Notes: generated from the letters alone by a model not told the origin. Positions 1-8,911 are shown, counted from the stretch's first letter. The stretch: DNA of 64,000 nt from Micromonospora sp. WMMD1082 (GCF_029626175.1 NZ_JARUBM010000002.1:3613001-3677000); one strand, 5' to 3'. Numbers and translations are program-made.

Positions 1-402
1 GGCCACCTTGTCGTACCCCGCTTCCACATCGAATCCGGCTACGGCCTGGGCGAGTTCATCCACTGTTTCCGCGGCCGTTTCTACCGCCGGGAAATCGACG
101 ATGAACAGATCCGAATCCTGAACGCCCTCGGCATGGTCTGGCGGGTCGGCAACACACGTTGGGCTGAGGTCTACATTCCGGCCTTCACTGCCTTCGCGCG
201 GCGAGAGGGGCATCTCCGAGTCCCCCGCAGGCATCGCGAGAACGGCATCAAGCTCGGCCACCTCACGCACAACACCCGGAATGATCGTAAACATGGACGT
301 GTTCCACAGTGGCGCATCGACGTCCTCGACAGTCTCGGCTTCGAGTGGCGGGTATGCGCTCCTCGGCCACGCACCACCCACAAGCCGGATCGGAGCCGCT
401 AG
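1..402 (+). CDS. Helicase-associated (HA) domain protein, 5'-truncated by the window
   Basis: Frame 1 is open from base 1 to the stop at 400-402, so the gene begins upstream. The 133 visible residues contain two copies of the helicase-associated repeat: one starts with GHLVVP at the window edge, the second with EGHLRVP near residue 68, and each ends in an aromatic-rich stretch (LGMVWRV, LGFEWRV). Such repeats occupy the C-terminus of actinobacterial SF2 helicase-like proteins and probably contact nucleic acid. The helicase core, if present, lies outside. Confidence is good for the domain, low for the full architecture. Confidence 0.7.
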   Translation, partial: GHLVVPRFHIESGYGLGEFIHCFRGRFYRREIDDEQIRILNALGMVWRVGNTRWAEVYIPAFTAFARREGHLRVPRRHRENGIKLGHLTHNTRNDRKHGRVPQWRIDVLDSLGFEWRVCAPRPRTTHKPDRSR

Positions 403-831
403 CGCACTCCCGTTCGACACCCTGCGGGGTGAGACTGTCGCTGGCACCCGGGCGTTGACGCTCGGCGAGCAGCTGCTGCTCTTTGACCACCTGCGGTACG
501 TCATCGTGGTGCGGCCGACGGAGTACGGCGACCCGGTCCCCGCCTTCGCCTACAGCCCGTTCGCGACGAACGCGGACGGTTCGCCGGTCGTGCCGCCGGA
601 GCGCGGCTTCGTGCGTCTCGACTTGCTTGTCATGGACCTCGCCGCGGCCGAGCTGCGGTGCGCCTTCGCGGTGAGCGCCGTGCCGACGCCGCGTTCGCCG
701 CCGGGGTCAACGAGCCGCTCGACAGGGCGGTCAACCGGCATCTGGCCGGGCATGCCTGGGAGGCCGTGGTGAAGACGCTCCGCAACCGGCTCTGCCGCGA
801 CACGATCGACCCACCACGCCCGGCGCCGTGA
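281..831 (+). pseudogene. Frameshifted hypothetical protein
   Basis: Two reading frames join into one plausible protein. Frame 2 encodes a convincing stretch from about 407 to 672 (DTLRGETVAGTRALTLGEQ onwards, ending LRCAFAVS). From 673 the good coding signal moves to frame 1 (ERRADAAFAAGVNEPLD onwards) and ends at TGA 829-831. The frame-2 continuation past 673 is low-complexity Pro/Ser/Arg, as expected for a shifted frame. The N-terminal part overlaps the preceding HA-domain gene, so the true start is uncertain. I do not recognise the family. Confidence 0.4.
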
Positions 832-948
832 CGGTGCCGAGCCAGACAGAGCCCGACGTACCAGGAGGATCACCTACGTTCGTCGAGCAAGCAGCCCTGT
901 CGCGCGACCGCCGTCTTCGTCGACAACAGCCCCTCACGGCGAGGTCAG

Positions 949-1815
949 TCAGGCGCACGCTGGATCGCGGCCAGATCCGTGCGGCTCGCCGTCGTGTTGG
1001 GTGAGCCGGTCGCGAAGCAGGCCGTGTCGGAACTGGTAGACGCCGCCGGCTTGGCGTAGCACGCCTCGCCGGTGGGCGTCGGCAAGGAACGCCATGACCC
1101 GCCAGGGCAAATCACCTCGAATGCACCACCACAGTCGTGCGTACTGAAACACACCCCACGAACTCGCCCCGAGCCCGAACGCGAGCCCAGCTGCGAGCCC
1201 GAATGTGGGACCGAGCGTGACCGTGAGCACGAGCCCGACCGTGAGCCCGCGCGTGAGCCCGACTGTGAACCCGAACATGAGCGAGAGCGAGAGCGCGAGC
1301 CCGAACGCGAGGCCGACCGCGAGCGCGTTTGCCAGCGCTCGATGCTGGTCGTCGCGCAGGAGCGCGAGCGGGTCGGAAGCCGCGATGTCGGCACCGCCGG
1401 GGGAGAACAAGGTGGTGAACTCCCCGACGAACCCGAACGTGAGTCCGACTGTGAGCCCGACGGCGAGTCCTAGTGCCTGCCCGAACACGATTCCGGCTGC
1501 GAACCCGACCGTGAGCCCGAACACGAGCCCGGCCTCGAGCCCGAATCTAATGCGACGGATCAACGACCAGCGAGGCCGTTGTCGGCGTCTCTGCAGCCGA
1601 GACGGAGCCGGGTGACCGAGCATGAGCATGAGCCCGAGCCCTAGCCCGAGCAGGAGCCCGACCGTGAGCCCGACCTTGATCCCGTCCGCGGGCCCGAACG
1701 CGAGATCGCCCCAGAGCCCGGATGCGAGCCCGGACGCAAGCCCAGCCATGAGCCCGAACGTGAGCCCAGACGCGAGCCCGAACGCGAATCGTATGTAACG
1801 GGGAAGGGGGACCAC
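949..1815 (-). pseudogene. C-terminal part of a NACHT-type protein with Gly-Leu transmembrane repeats
   Basis: The 288 residues begin directly in a membrane region made of repeated GL dipeptides about four residues apart (FGLASGLTFGLMAGL type), roughly residues 10-65 and 90-225. A soluble tail follows, with WWCIRGDLPWRVMAFLADA and GGVYQFRHGLLRDRL near residues 232-275. That tail and the GL helices are typical of the C-terminus of large actinobacterial NACHT-NTPase membrane proteins. The N-terminal NTPase half is missing: immediately upstream lies an unrelated broken methyltransferase. Most likely a truncated remnant; expression as a short membrane protein cannot be excluded. Confidence 0.55.
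1180..1790. repeat. Degenerate 12-bp coding repeats (GL repeats)
   Basis: On the + strand the sequence repeats units resembling gagcccgaccgt/gagcccgaacgc dozens of times with small variations. They correspond to the alternating Gly-Leu/Phe-Gly-Leu codons of the membrane protein on the - strand. The periodicity is the coding repeat, not an interspersed array; similar repeats can expand or contract by slippage. Confidence 0.7.
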
Positions 1816-1836
1816 CGACGACTGGCAGGGGCACGA

Positions 1837-2598
1837 TCATGTGTGGTTAGGTCCGCCGTCAGACCCTCGATGATCACGGACGGTGCCGAGGTAGGACTCG
1901 CGGCGCCAGCCGCCCCAGCGGTGGCGGCGGTGCAGGCAGTTGAGGCGGGCCATCAGGTCGAGTTCGGAGGGCCAGGCGTAGCGCATCGACACCGGGGGCA
2001 AGCGGACGACCTTGTTGCTGATGAGGATGTGTTGTCCGTCGAAGCGTTGGTCGATCGGATCGTGCCGCACCGCGGCGAGGCGGACGTGGTCGTGGTCCAC
2101 GCGGTGGGCGTCGACGATCTGCTGGCGCTGGTAGCGGGCGAGGTCGGGACCAGGCACTCCAGGACGAACCGTTCGCCGAGTAGAAAGCGTCGGGCGACGT
2201 TGGCGAAGCAGCGTACTTCTTCTTCCTGGGTCATCAGGAAGAAGGTGATGAACCACGAAGATCATGGCGAACCGGTCGTCGGGGTCGGGGTTGGCGATGG
2301 TGACGGGGATCTGGTCTCCGCCGAGTTTGGCCCGCATGCGGGCCACTATCGCCTCCGGAGGCGTCGATGCCTCGCAGGTCGACACCGCGCTTGGCGAGGG
2401 AATGGTGACCCGGCCTGGGCCGACGGCGAGTTCCAGGACCGGCCCTGTCGGCACCTGTGCGATCAGGTCGGCCGGGTAGTGCACGGCGTCGGTCGGGTCG
2501 AGGTTGGCGTGCCGTTCGTCGTAGACGTCGGCGTTGCGCTCACTGTAGGTCTCCGGTCCGTACGTGCTCGTGAGGCTCCTGTCCAGGGTAGTCGGTAG
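1837..2598 (-). pseudogene. Class I SAM-dependent methyltransferase, frameshifted
   Basis: Reading leftwards, the region encodes a methyltransferase start (RSLTSTYGPETYSERNADVY, then HYPADLIAQVPTGPVLELAVG with the Gly-rich SAM motif LAVGPGR) in one frame. The middle part (EEEVRCFANVARRF, GERFVLECLVP) lies in a second frame around 2120-2234, and the C-terminus (MRYAWPSELDLMARL, HRWGGWRRES) returns to the first frame. No ATG or GTG with a ribosome site is seen before the SAM motif, and an in-frame stop lies at 2599-2601. At least two frameshifts and a lost start make this a pseudogene. The original substrate is unknown. Confidence 0.6.
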
Positions 2599-2852
2599 TC
2601 AGCCCAGCGGTCGCATGTCGTGGGTGACGGTGCCGGCGGCGGCCAGCGAGTGATACAGGCCGACTTCGGCGGTGGGCCCCTCGGCCATCACCAGGGCGGT
2701 ACAGCCCCGCTGGTCGGCGAGGTGGATGATCCGGTCGCCGATCTGGGCGGTCGGGAAGAACTCCGGGCTACCCGGGAACAGCGGCAGCCGTTCGAGGCCA
2801 TGCCAGCCGGCGAGCCGGGCCGCCGCCGGAGGAGCACAATCAGCCTTTTCAT
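2599..2852 (-). pseudogene. Hypothetical protein remnant
   Basis: An ATG at 2852-2850 begins MKRLIVLLRR. After about ten codons the plausible frame shifts to one reading HGLERLPLFPGSPEFFP, DRIIHLADQRGC and GTVTHDMRPLG, stopping at TGA 2601-2599. The distance from ATG to stop is not a multiple of three, so a frameshift is present. I do not recognise the family. The remaining bases up to about 3090 show no convincing gene. Confidence 0.3.
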
Positions 2853-3090
2853 CCTAGGTGACAGTCGGTTGCGACGCAGTGCAGGACGCGGATGCCCCGG
2901 GCGAGTGCGGTGGTGCGTCGGGGACAAGTGGCAATACTTCGTCAGGTCCGGAGGCCCGTGGGTTCAGCCCAACTTAAGGATCCTCAAGCGGAACCTGAGG
3001 GCCCGTCAGCGTAAGTACGCGGTGACGACCCCTTGGGTTCGCGGTGAACCGCTGGCTTCCCTGCGTTGATCTAATGCTGTCCCGCTGTTG

Positions 3091-4290
3091 CTACGTAGTC
3101 ACTCGCCGGTTGTCGCTGATTCGAGTGGCTGGCGGCGCCGCCGTGGTGGTAGTGGCTCGGAGGATGTGGCGACGTAGGAGCGCTAGGCCGAGGGCGGCTG
3201 TCAGTGCCACGGAGACGAGGAGGAACGCGGTCGTGGTGCCCGAGTGGTCATTGATCACGCCGCTGGTGAAGGAGCCCGCCGCGATGCCGAGTTGGCCGGC
3301 GGTCTGGAGCCAGCCGTAGGCCTGCGCGGTGTGTGGCGCGGGTGCGGCGCGGGCCACAAGTTCGTCTGCCACCGCGAGCCATGGTGCGAGTGCAAGCCCG
3401 AAGATTACGACGGCGACGGCCATCTGAGGCACGGTGCGGGGCAAGAGCAGAGTCATGGAGCTGACGCTGAGTACCGCGAGAAGGACAAGGTAGGTGCGAC
3501 TGATGCTTGCGCGGCGGCCCCGGATGGCCAACAGCAGCCCACCGACCAGGCTGCCCGCCGACCAAACCGTGACCAGCAGTGCCGCCTGGTTGGGATGCCC
3601 GACGTTGGCGGCGAACGCTGGGATCAAAACCCACATTGCACCCATGCAGGTCATGTATCCGAGATGGATGCCGAGCAGCGTGCGGATCGCGCGTCGCTCG
3701 GACGCCGGCTGTCGCATTCTCATCGGGTGTTCGGCGTGGCTACGACGGGGGATGACGATGGCGTTGATGATGAGAGCGATCGTGCCGATCGCGGCGAACG
3801 TCAGAAGTGTGCCGCCCGGTCCTGCGGTGGCGAGGCTTGCGGTGACCAGGAGCGGGCCGCCGACGTAGAGGAGTTCCTGTCCAACGGCGTTGACCGCGTA
3901 CGCACGGGTCAGGGCCGAGGATTTCACCAGGGTTGGCAGCAGTGCGCGTCCGCTGCTGAGTACTGGAGGAGTGGCAAGTCCGGCAGCTGCTGCCAGCGCC
4001 ACGAAGGCGAACGGGCTGGCCGCGAAAGTGAGTCCGACCAACGTGACGAGGTGCGCCAGCCCGAAGGCAAGCAGCACGGGCCGGTCGCCGATGCGTCCCA
4101 GGAGGCGACCCGACAGCGGCGCGGTCAGCGCGAGGCCGATACCGCAGGCGGCGCTGGCGGTGCCCGAAATGGTGAAGCTACCGGTGTTGTGATGCCCGAG
4201 CAGAACGATGAGTAGTTGTCGCATCGCCACGGGAAGCTGCGCGAGGTTCATGGTGATGATGACGGCCGTCGCTCGACAAGGTAGATTCAC
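3091..4290 (-). CDS. MFS transporter, divergent from a MarR regulator
   Basis: This 399-residue protein has about twelve hydrophobic segments in two six-helix halves with a charged central loop near residues 190-205 (ERRAIRTLL), as in major facilitator drug/metabolite exporters. Loop motifs such as SGRLLGRIGDRP (near residue 60) fit the MFS A-motif region. The listed GTG start lies inside a palindrome that also covers the start of the divergent MarR gene; an in-frame ATG at 4251 (MNLAQLPVAM) is an alternative start. Control by the neighbouring MarR protein is the likely arrangement; the substrate is unknown. Confidence 0.8.
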   Translation of the reverse strand: MNLPCRATAVIITMNLAQLPVAMRQLLIVLLGHHNTGSFTISGTASAACGIGLALTAPLSGRLLGRIGDRPVLLAFGLAHLVTLVGLTFAASPFAFVALAAAAGLATPPVLSSGRALLPTLVKSSALTRAYAVNAVGQELLYVGGPLLVTASLATAGPGGTLLTFAAIGTIALIINAIVIPRRSHAEHPMRMRQPASERRAIRTLLGIHLGYMTCMGAMWVLIPAFAANVGHPNQAALLVTVWSAGSLVGGLLLAIRGRRASISRTYLVLLAVLSVSSMTLLLPRTVPQMAVAVVIFGLALAPWLAVADELVARAAPAPHTAQAYGWLQTAGQLGIAAGSFTSGVINDHSGTTTAFLLVSVALTAALGLALLRRHILRATTTTAAPPATRISDNRRVTT

Positions 4291-4311
4291 AAGTTATGAA
4301 TTTACCTGTCG
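4274..4311. promoter_or_regulatory. Candidate MarR operator overlapping two divergent starts
   Basis: The core 4285-4301 (ATTCACAAGTTATGAAT) is a near-perfect palindrome, seven of eight pairs matching around G4293. It is flanked by outer arms CGACAAGGTA (4274-4283) and TACCTGTCG (4303-4311) that also pair. The ATG of the MarR gene (4296) and the GTG of the MFS gene (4290, - strand) both fall inside it, and neither has a Shine-Dalgarno sequence. A repressor bound here would cover both starts; leaderless transcripts are one explanation. Confidence 0.6.
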
Positions 4312-4820
4312 AGGTGGGTCCAAACCTGCTGGGGGCGCTGACCGTGTTCGTCAACGGCAGGCTGCGGGCCGCGGTCACGGACCGGGCTGGTGCCGGTGGT
4401 GCGTTGGCCGACGCGGTCATCGTGATCAAGGATCAGCCAGGTGTGACCGCAGACTGGCTGGGCCGGGTGCTGGAGCTCTCCCAGCCAGGCGCCGCCCACC
4501 TGGTTCGTCGCCTTCTTCATCTGGGCTGGGTAGAGAGACGCGCCGGCGCTGACGCACGGAGCCGGTCACTACACCTCACCTCGTTGGGCACGAACGTCGC
4601 TGAGGAGATTCTGCAGGCGCGCCATCAGGTACTGGCAGACGTGGTGGAGTCGCTCTCCACTCTGCAGCGCGAACACCTCGTGGACATTGCCAAGACCCTC
4701 CTGCGCCCCCAGGCTCGCGATGGTGAGGCCCTGGCCCGGCTGTGCCGACTATGCGACCGCTCGTGTTGCCAAGAGTGTCCGGTACATGCTGGCTATCTCG
4801 ATCACCAGACCGATCATTGA
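4296..4820 (+). CDS. MarR-family regulator with a C-terminal cysteine cluster
   Basis: The 174-residue protein has a winged helix-turn-helix typical of MarR: recognition region LGRVLELSQPGAAHLVRRLLHLGWVE (about residues 54-79) followed by a wing (RAGADARSRSLHLT). The C-terminal 25 residues contain five cysteines in CRLCDRSCCQECPV, which could bind a metal or act as a thiol redox sensor. It starts back to back with the MFS gene and within a palindrome, so it probably represses itself and that exporter. The ligand is unknown. Confidence 0.8.
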   Translation: MNLPVEVGPNLLGALTVFVNGRLRAAVTDRAGAGGALADAVIVIKDQPGVTADWLGRVLELSQPGAAHLVRRLLHLGWVERRAGADARSRSLHLTSLGTNVAEEILQARHQVLADVVESLSTLQREHLVDIAKTLLRPQARDGEALARLCRLCDRSCCQECPVHAGYLDHQTDH

Positions 4821-4916
4821 GAGCGAGGTGACTACCGAGAATCGTGAACTCAGCCAGCGGGGTGGTCCTCGATTCGCGCGGGCGCCAGTCTCCCGTGCAC
4901 GGCCGTGGGGACCTGT

Positions 4917-5808
4917 GGTGAGGCCCCCCGCAGCCGGCGCGCCATCGCGGCATCATCGAGCTCCTTCAACCCGCGTAGCGGTCGGTTTCGATCCCTTGGA
5001 GGACGAGGATGGCCTGCACGATCGCGGTGGAGCGGCGTGGGCAGCAGCGCAGTTTGACCAGGATCTTCCAGGTCTTGAGGGTGGCGACGGCGCGTTCGCC
5101 GAGCGCGCGGATGCGGGCGTGGGAACGGTTGACCGCCTTCTGCCATCGTGACAGCCGTGGCCGGTGTCGGTGGCGCTTGAACGGGGTCCGAACCGTGCCG
5201 CCGGCGCCTTGATACGCCTTGTCCGCGAACGTCATCACGTTGCAGCAGGTCAACGCGTCGATCAGGCCGACAGTCCGCGCGGCGGTCAGGTCGTGCGTGG
5301 CGCCGGGCAGGGCGGGCGAGGCCCAGACAAGTCGGCCGGCGGGGTCCGCTACGACCTGCACGTTCACCCCATGTCGGCGATGTTTTCCCGAGTAGTACGG
5401 CCGTTGGTCAGCGACCCGGTCGATCGGGATGAGGGTGCCATCGAGAATCGCGTACGCCAGCCGCACGGCTCGTCCCGCGCAGGCGTTCAGATCGTCGGCG
5501 ATAGCCGCGAGCAGATCGATCGCTTCGTGCACGTAGCGCCAAGCGGTGGTCGTGCCGATCGCGAATCCAGCGCCGAGACGGGCGTAGGTGTCGCCGTTGC
5601 GCAGGTGAGCGAGGACCAATAGCGCTTGCCGCCCGGGATCCAGACGCCGCCACCGGCATCGACGTTGAGCGCGGTGGGCGCGGATCAGGTTAGCCAGACG
5701 GTTCAGGGTACGAGTGGAAAGTGGAATCGTGGCAGGGTAAGACAGCAACGAGGCTCCCGGTTGGGACATCGAATCTTCGTCGACTGCTGTCTTACCGGGA
5801 GCCTCACC
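4917..5808 (-). mobile_element. IS5-type insertion sequence, about 892 bp
   Basis: The ends carry imperfect inverted repeats: the left end reads GGTGAGGCCCCCCG from 4917; the right end read inward on the opposite strand is GGTGAGGCTCCCGG, ending at 5808. One transposase gene fills the interior. No clean target duplication is visible and the hydrolase gene on the right does not resume on the left, so the left junction has probably been altered by a deletion. Just inside the right end, segments resembling GGTAAGACAGCA and GAGGCTCCC each recur once in inverted orientation. Confidence 0.65.
4966..5748 (-). CDS. IS5-family transposase (DDE_Tnp_4 type)
   Basis: About 260 residues from a TTG start (LLSYPATIPLS). 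The order is an N-terminal helical region with GRQALLVLAHLRNGDTYARL (residues 39-58), a helix-turn-helix-like segment (TTAWRYVHEAIDLL), then the RNase H-like catalytic core: ILDGTLIPID (first Asp near 103), PGATHDLT (near 149) and ERAVATLKTWK near the C-terminus carrying the putative Glu. Length and order match intact IS5-group transposases, so it may be active. The frame is open further upstream, but that part belongs to the interrupted hydrolase. Confidence 0.75.
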   Translation of the reverse strand: MLSYPATIPLSTRTLNRLANLIRAHRAQRRCRWRRLDPGRQALLVLAHLRNGDTYARLGAGFAIGTTTAWRYVHEAIDLLAAIADDLNACAGRAVRLAYAILDGTLIPIDRVADQRPYYSGKHRRHGVNVQVVADPAGRLVWASPALPGATHDLTAARTVGLIDALTCCNVMTFADKAYQGAGGTVRTPFKRHRHRPRLSRWQKAVNRSHARIRALGERAVATLKTWKILVKLRCCPRRSTAIVQAILVLQGIETDRYAG

Positions 5809-6133
5809 TCCCTCCGACTCAGACCCTCCCGGATCCACCGTGACCAGCACCATCACGATGGAAGGCTCCTTGTACAGGTGCTCGCCCAGCGTGGCGCCAG
5901 GGAGGTTGCCGAGCAGGTCGGGCGTGTTCTCGCCCTTCTCCGGTGCCAGGGCAGCCACGTAGACGAGGGCCTTCACGTTGTCGTTGCCGACCGCGGCGTT
6001 CGAGGCCACCATGCCGCCGTACGACTGCCCGACCAGCACAATCGGGCCGTCGATCGAGGCCAACAGGTCGGACACCGCGGCGGCGTCCCCGGACAGGCTG
6101 CGCAGCGGTTGCCGGCCGCGATGGTCCAGTGCC
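5809..6133 (-). pseudogene. Alpha/beta-hydrolase fragment between two insertion sequences
   Basis: About 105 residues of an alpha/beta hydrolase survive: PLRSLSGDAAAVSDLLASID, the nucleophile elbow VLVGQSYGGM (Ser in GQSYG), then VKALVYVAALAPEKGE and the start of the lid region. The N-terminus is replaced by an IS3 OrfA fragment and the C-terminus, with the catalytic Asp/His, by the IS5 element. Non-functional remnant. Confidence 0.65.
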
Positions 6134-6409
6134 CGGAGGCACCACCTCCTTGAGCAGTTCAGCCGCGCGGCGATGCACCGCCAACTCGGTTTCCAGCTCA
6201 GGGATCCGCCGCCGAGCCGCGACCAGCTCCGCCTGGTCGCTGGAGGCGACACCCGGCATCCGGCCGGTGTCGATCAGCTCTTGACGGCGCCAGTTGTAGA
6301 TCGTCTGATCACTGATCTCCAAGTCCCGGACCAGTTCAGCGACCGACCGGCCAGCCTTGAGCAGTTCAAGGACCTTACGACGAAACTCGGGTGGATATCT
6401 CCTCGGCAC
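6134..6409 (-). pseudogene. IS3-family transposase OrfA, 3'-truncated
   Basis: A GTG at 6409 begins PRRYPPEFRRKVLELLKAGR, then a helix-turn-helix (VAELVRDLEISDQTIYNWRR, residues about 24-42) and a leucine-zipper-like segment (ELETELAVHRRAAELLKE), all characteristic of IS3 OrfA. The sequence changes abruptly after residue 92 into hydrolase sequence, and the OrfB catalytic part is absent. Confidence 0.7.
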
Positions 6410-7003
6410 GTCTCTCCTCAACGAGTGACGAGCCTGACGAGTCAACCAACCCGGCTCCACCGAACCCGGGGAACATCAAAGCCTCTACAAGATCCGGGAC
6501 GGTTCAGACCTCGAAGCCACGGTGGAAGGGGTGCTCGCACGGACATGCCGCCGATCGGGCGCGCTACCTGCCGGCTGCTTCCGTCACGCTGCGTGGCTGG
6601 ACTTCAGTTTGGCCGACTCCCGAACTGCCGATGGGCGGACCGCCCGGCCGGACCACCGACATCAACCACGTCGGTGGATCGAGCTGAGCGCGAAGGCGAA
6701 CTCGGTAGGTAAGTGGCGAAAGCTGCCGGGCGGGCACACGGACCTGCTGAAGTAAGGGAGGCGCGACGCTCGTGTCCGGTCGGCGACGGCGTGGCTTCAC
6801 GGAGAGCGTCGACCGGTGGCGGGCTAGTCGCGCCGTGCTTGTCGCGGAGCCACGGCGACAGCCACTCGTTGCAATACCACGGGTCCGCACTACTATCAAT
6901 GCCTGTTCGGGTCGACTTGTGGAGTCCTCTCGGCTAGGGTCTATTCAACGATCGCCGGTTGGCCGACTCGGATCTGCCCTCCGCCACCAGCAGAGGAGCC
7001 TGG
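6410..7003. other. Intergenic stretch, no gene seen
   Basis: Open frames here are short, Arg/Pro-rich and lack ribosome sites or recognisable motifs. The right-hand part must contain the promoter of the sigma-factor gene, but I could not identify -35/-10 boxes with confidence. Confidence 0.4.
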
Positions 7004-7810
7004 ATGATCACCACAGCGTATCGGTCTTCGGCCAGTACTGGTACTGACCGCGCTGCGTCTGACCCGGTCGCTCATCAGCTCCTCACCTCGATGGTCGCGT
7101 TGCCGTCCGGCCACCCGTCCCGGGCCGCGCTGCGGGACCGGGCGATCGAGGCGTGGCTGCCGCTGGCCAACCACCTGGCCCACCGCTACAGCGGTCGCGG
7201 TGAGCCCACCGACGATCTCGCCCAGACCGCGGCGGTCGGCCTGATCAAGGCCATCGACAAGTTCGACCCCTCCCGTGGTGTCGACTTCGCCGGCTACGCC
7301 ATCCCCACCATCATCGGTGAGCTGAAGCGGCACTTCCGCGACCGGACCTGGGACATCCGCGTCCCCCGGCGGCTGCAGGAGCTGCGGCTGGCGATCTCCG
7401 ACGCGAACAGCACGCTGCTGCAGACCCTGGGTCGCTCGCCGACGGTGACCGACATCGCAACCCACCTCAAGATCACCGAGGAGGAGGTGCTGGAGGGCCT
7501 GGAGGGCGCCCGCGCGTACAACGCGGTGTCGCTGTCCACGCCGACCGGCGATGGAGACCGCGCGACCGAGCTGGGCGACATGCTCGGCGGCGAGGACAGC
7601 GAGTTCGAGCTGGCCGAGCTGCGGGTGGCGCTGGGCCCGGCGCTGGCCACTCTGGACGAGCGCGAGCAGAAGATCCTGACGCTGCGGTTCTACGGCAACC
7701 TGACCCAGTCGCAGATCGCCGAGCAGATCGGCGTGTCGCAGATGCATGTGTCCCGGCTGCTGGCCCGGGCGCTGACGAAGCTGCGGGGGCAGCTCGACGA
7801 CGCGGGTTGA
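7004..7810 (+). CDS. SigB/SigF-type RNA polymerase sigma factor
   Basis: From ATG 7004, preceded by AGAGGAG five bases upstream, 268 residues show the order of a group 3 stress sigma factor. Region 2 has PTDDLAQTAAVGLIKAIDKF and DFAGYAIPTIIGELKRHFRD; region 3 follows (RSPTVTDIATHLKITEEEV); region 4 has ERQ-type EREQKILTLRFYGNLTQSQ and the helix-turn-helix GVSQMHVSRLLARAL. Such factors are held by RsbW-type anti-sigma kinases and released through PP2C phosphatases; genes of both kinds lie just downstream on the other strand. The upstream in-frame start at 6959 has no ribosome site. Confidence 0.9.
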   Translation: MITTAYRSSASTGTDRAASDPVAHQLLTSMVALPSGHPSRAALRDRAIEAWLPLANHLAHRYSGRGEPTDDLAQTAAVGLIKAIDKFDPSRGVDFAGYAIPTIIGELKRHFRDRTWDIRVPRRLQELRLAISDANSTLLQTLGRSPTVTDIATHLKITEEEVLEGLEGARAYNAVSLSTPTGDGDRATELGDMLGGEDSEFELAELRVALGPALATLDEREQKILTLRFYGNLTQSQIAEQIGVSQMHVSRLLARALTKLRGQLDDAG

Positions 7811-7884
7811 TCCGGGTACGGGCCTGAGGCTCTCGCCTCCTCTGCCGCGAATCTTGACCGACACGAGACCAACAGCGGGCCGCG

Positions 7885-8095
7885 TCTCCTACCCGGACTG
7901 TGAGGGAGCCGTGAGCGGCGGTCAGCGGGGGCAGTTTGTCGCGTAGGTCCTCGACCTGGTGTTCGAATCGGTTCACCGCGTTCTCGTTGTTGAGGAAGGT
8001 GGTGAGGCCAGCGGCGAAGGCGATGGCTCAGGACGGCGAGGAGTTTGAGGATCAGTGCGCCGACGGCGATGCTCCCGCCGTCACGTTCGGTTGAC
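7885..8095 (-). pseudogene. Small membrane-protein remnant
   Basis: Read leftwards, one frame gives GGSIAVGALILKLLAVL. A neighbouring frame continues AIAFAAGLTTFLNNENAVN and RFEHQVEDLRDKLPPL: a hydrophobic helix followed by an amphipathic coiled segment. The join needs a frameshift and no stop follows until inside the sigma-factor gene, so this is at best a decayed gene of unknown function. Confidence 0.25.
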
Positions 8096-8260
8096 GGGTC
8101 ATCCGTGACCCGTCTGCCCGACCGTGTCCCTGTGGTGAGATCGGGCGAGTTGGAGCCCCGTCATCCCGTCCCGTGTGATCTCAACCCGAGCCGGGAGCCA
8201 GCCACTCTGTCGACTCGTTTCACGACAGTCCGGCGCAGCGGGTCGGTGCCGGTGAGCCGA

Positions 8261-8689
8261 TCACGTTCTGCTGGAGCTGGCGAGGGTAGTGATCGCGCAC
8301 AACTTGGCCCAGACGGCCTTCCCGTTGCGGCAGCTGCGTACGCCCCACTTTTGGGAAATCGCCTCGATCAGCACCAGTCCTCGCCCGCCGGCGTGGTCAC
8401 TATCGGGGCGGCGAGCCTGCGGAGTGGTGGTGCTGGTGTCGCCCACTTCGACCAGGACGGTGCCGGGTGCGACGGTGACGACGAGTTCACCGTCGCCACG
8501 GGTGTGCTGGCTGACATTCTGCACCAGCTCGCTGATCACGATCAGGACGTCGTCGATCCATTCCGCATCGGGATCGTCGCAGGCTGACGGTAGTAGTGCG
8601 GCGCGGGCGCTGTGCCGAAGCGGCGAGGCGGGATCCCCGTTGCGGAATCGGCGCCGTAGGACCTCCACCGTCCTGCTGTCCTCCCGCAT
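8261..8689 (-). CDS. RsbW-like ATP-binding protein (possible anti-sigma kinase)
   Basis: The 142 residues match the small HATPase_c_2 proteins of actinobacteria. The N-box is VLIVISELVQNVSQHT (about residues 48-63), the Asp-containing G1 region is VLVEVGDTST, and the Gly-rich G2 is HAGGRGLVLIEAIS. These proteins bind a sigma factor or phosphorylate an anti-sigma antagonist. Its location between a SigB/F sigma gene and a PP2C-type phosphatase supports a partner-switching role. No anti-sigma-antagonist (STAS) gene is visible nearby, so the partner is inferred. Confidence 0.75.
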   Translation of the reverse strand: MREDSRTVEVLRRRFRNGDPASPLRHSARAALLPSACDDPDAEWIDDVLIVISELVQNVSQHTRGDGELVVTVAPGTVLVEVGDTSTTTPQARRPDSDHAGGRGLVLIEAISQKWGVRSCRNGKAVWAKLCAITTLASSSRT

Positions 8690-8911
8690 AGCCCGTCACT
8701 GCCCCGGCATCATGCCAGGTTACGACGTCTGCGCCCGCGATCGACGGCGACATGAGCGGCAGATTCGTCCGGACACGACCAGGGGCCACGGGGCCACGGC
8801 TGGCGCGGACAAGCCCGCCACTACTGCGCGTGACGCGTCATTGCTCGCCGCTGTTGCCGCCGAACCTGGTATACGGCTGCGGGTCGAGGCAAACAAGCGC
8901 AGGAACAGCGA

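Noticed and set aside
1180..1790. Array-like short repeats that might be CRISPR or satellite DNA
   Set aside because: The repeat is the codon pattern of a Gly-Leu membrane protein; there are no constant repeats separated by unique spacers.
3244..4215. 323-codon + strand ORF opposite the MFS gene
   Set aside because: Composition is Gly/Asp/Arg-rich with no hydrophobic core or motifs; it is the antisense shadow of the MFS gene.
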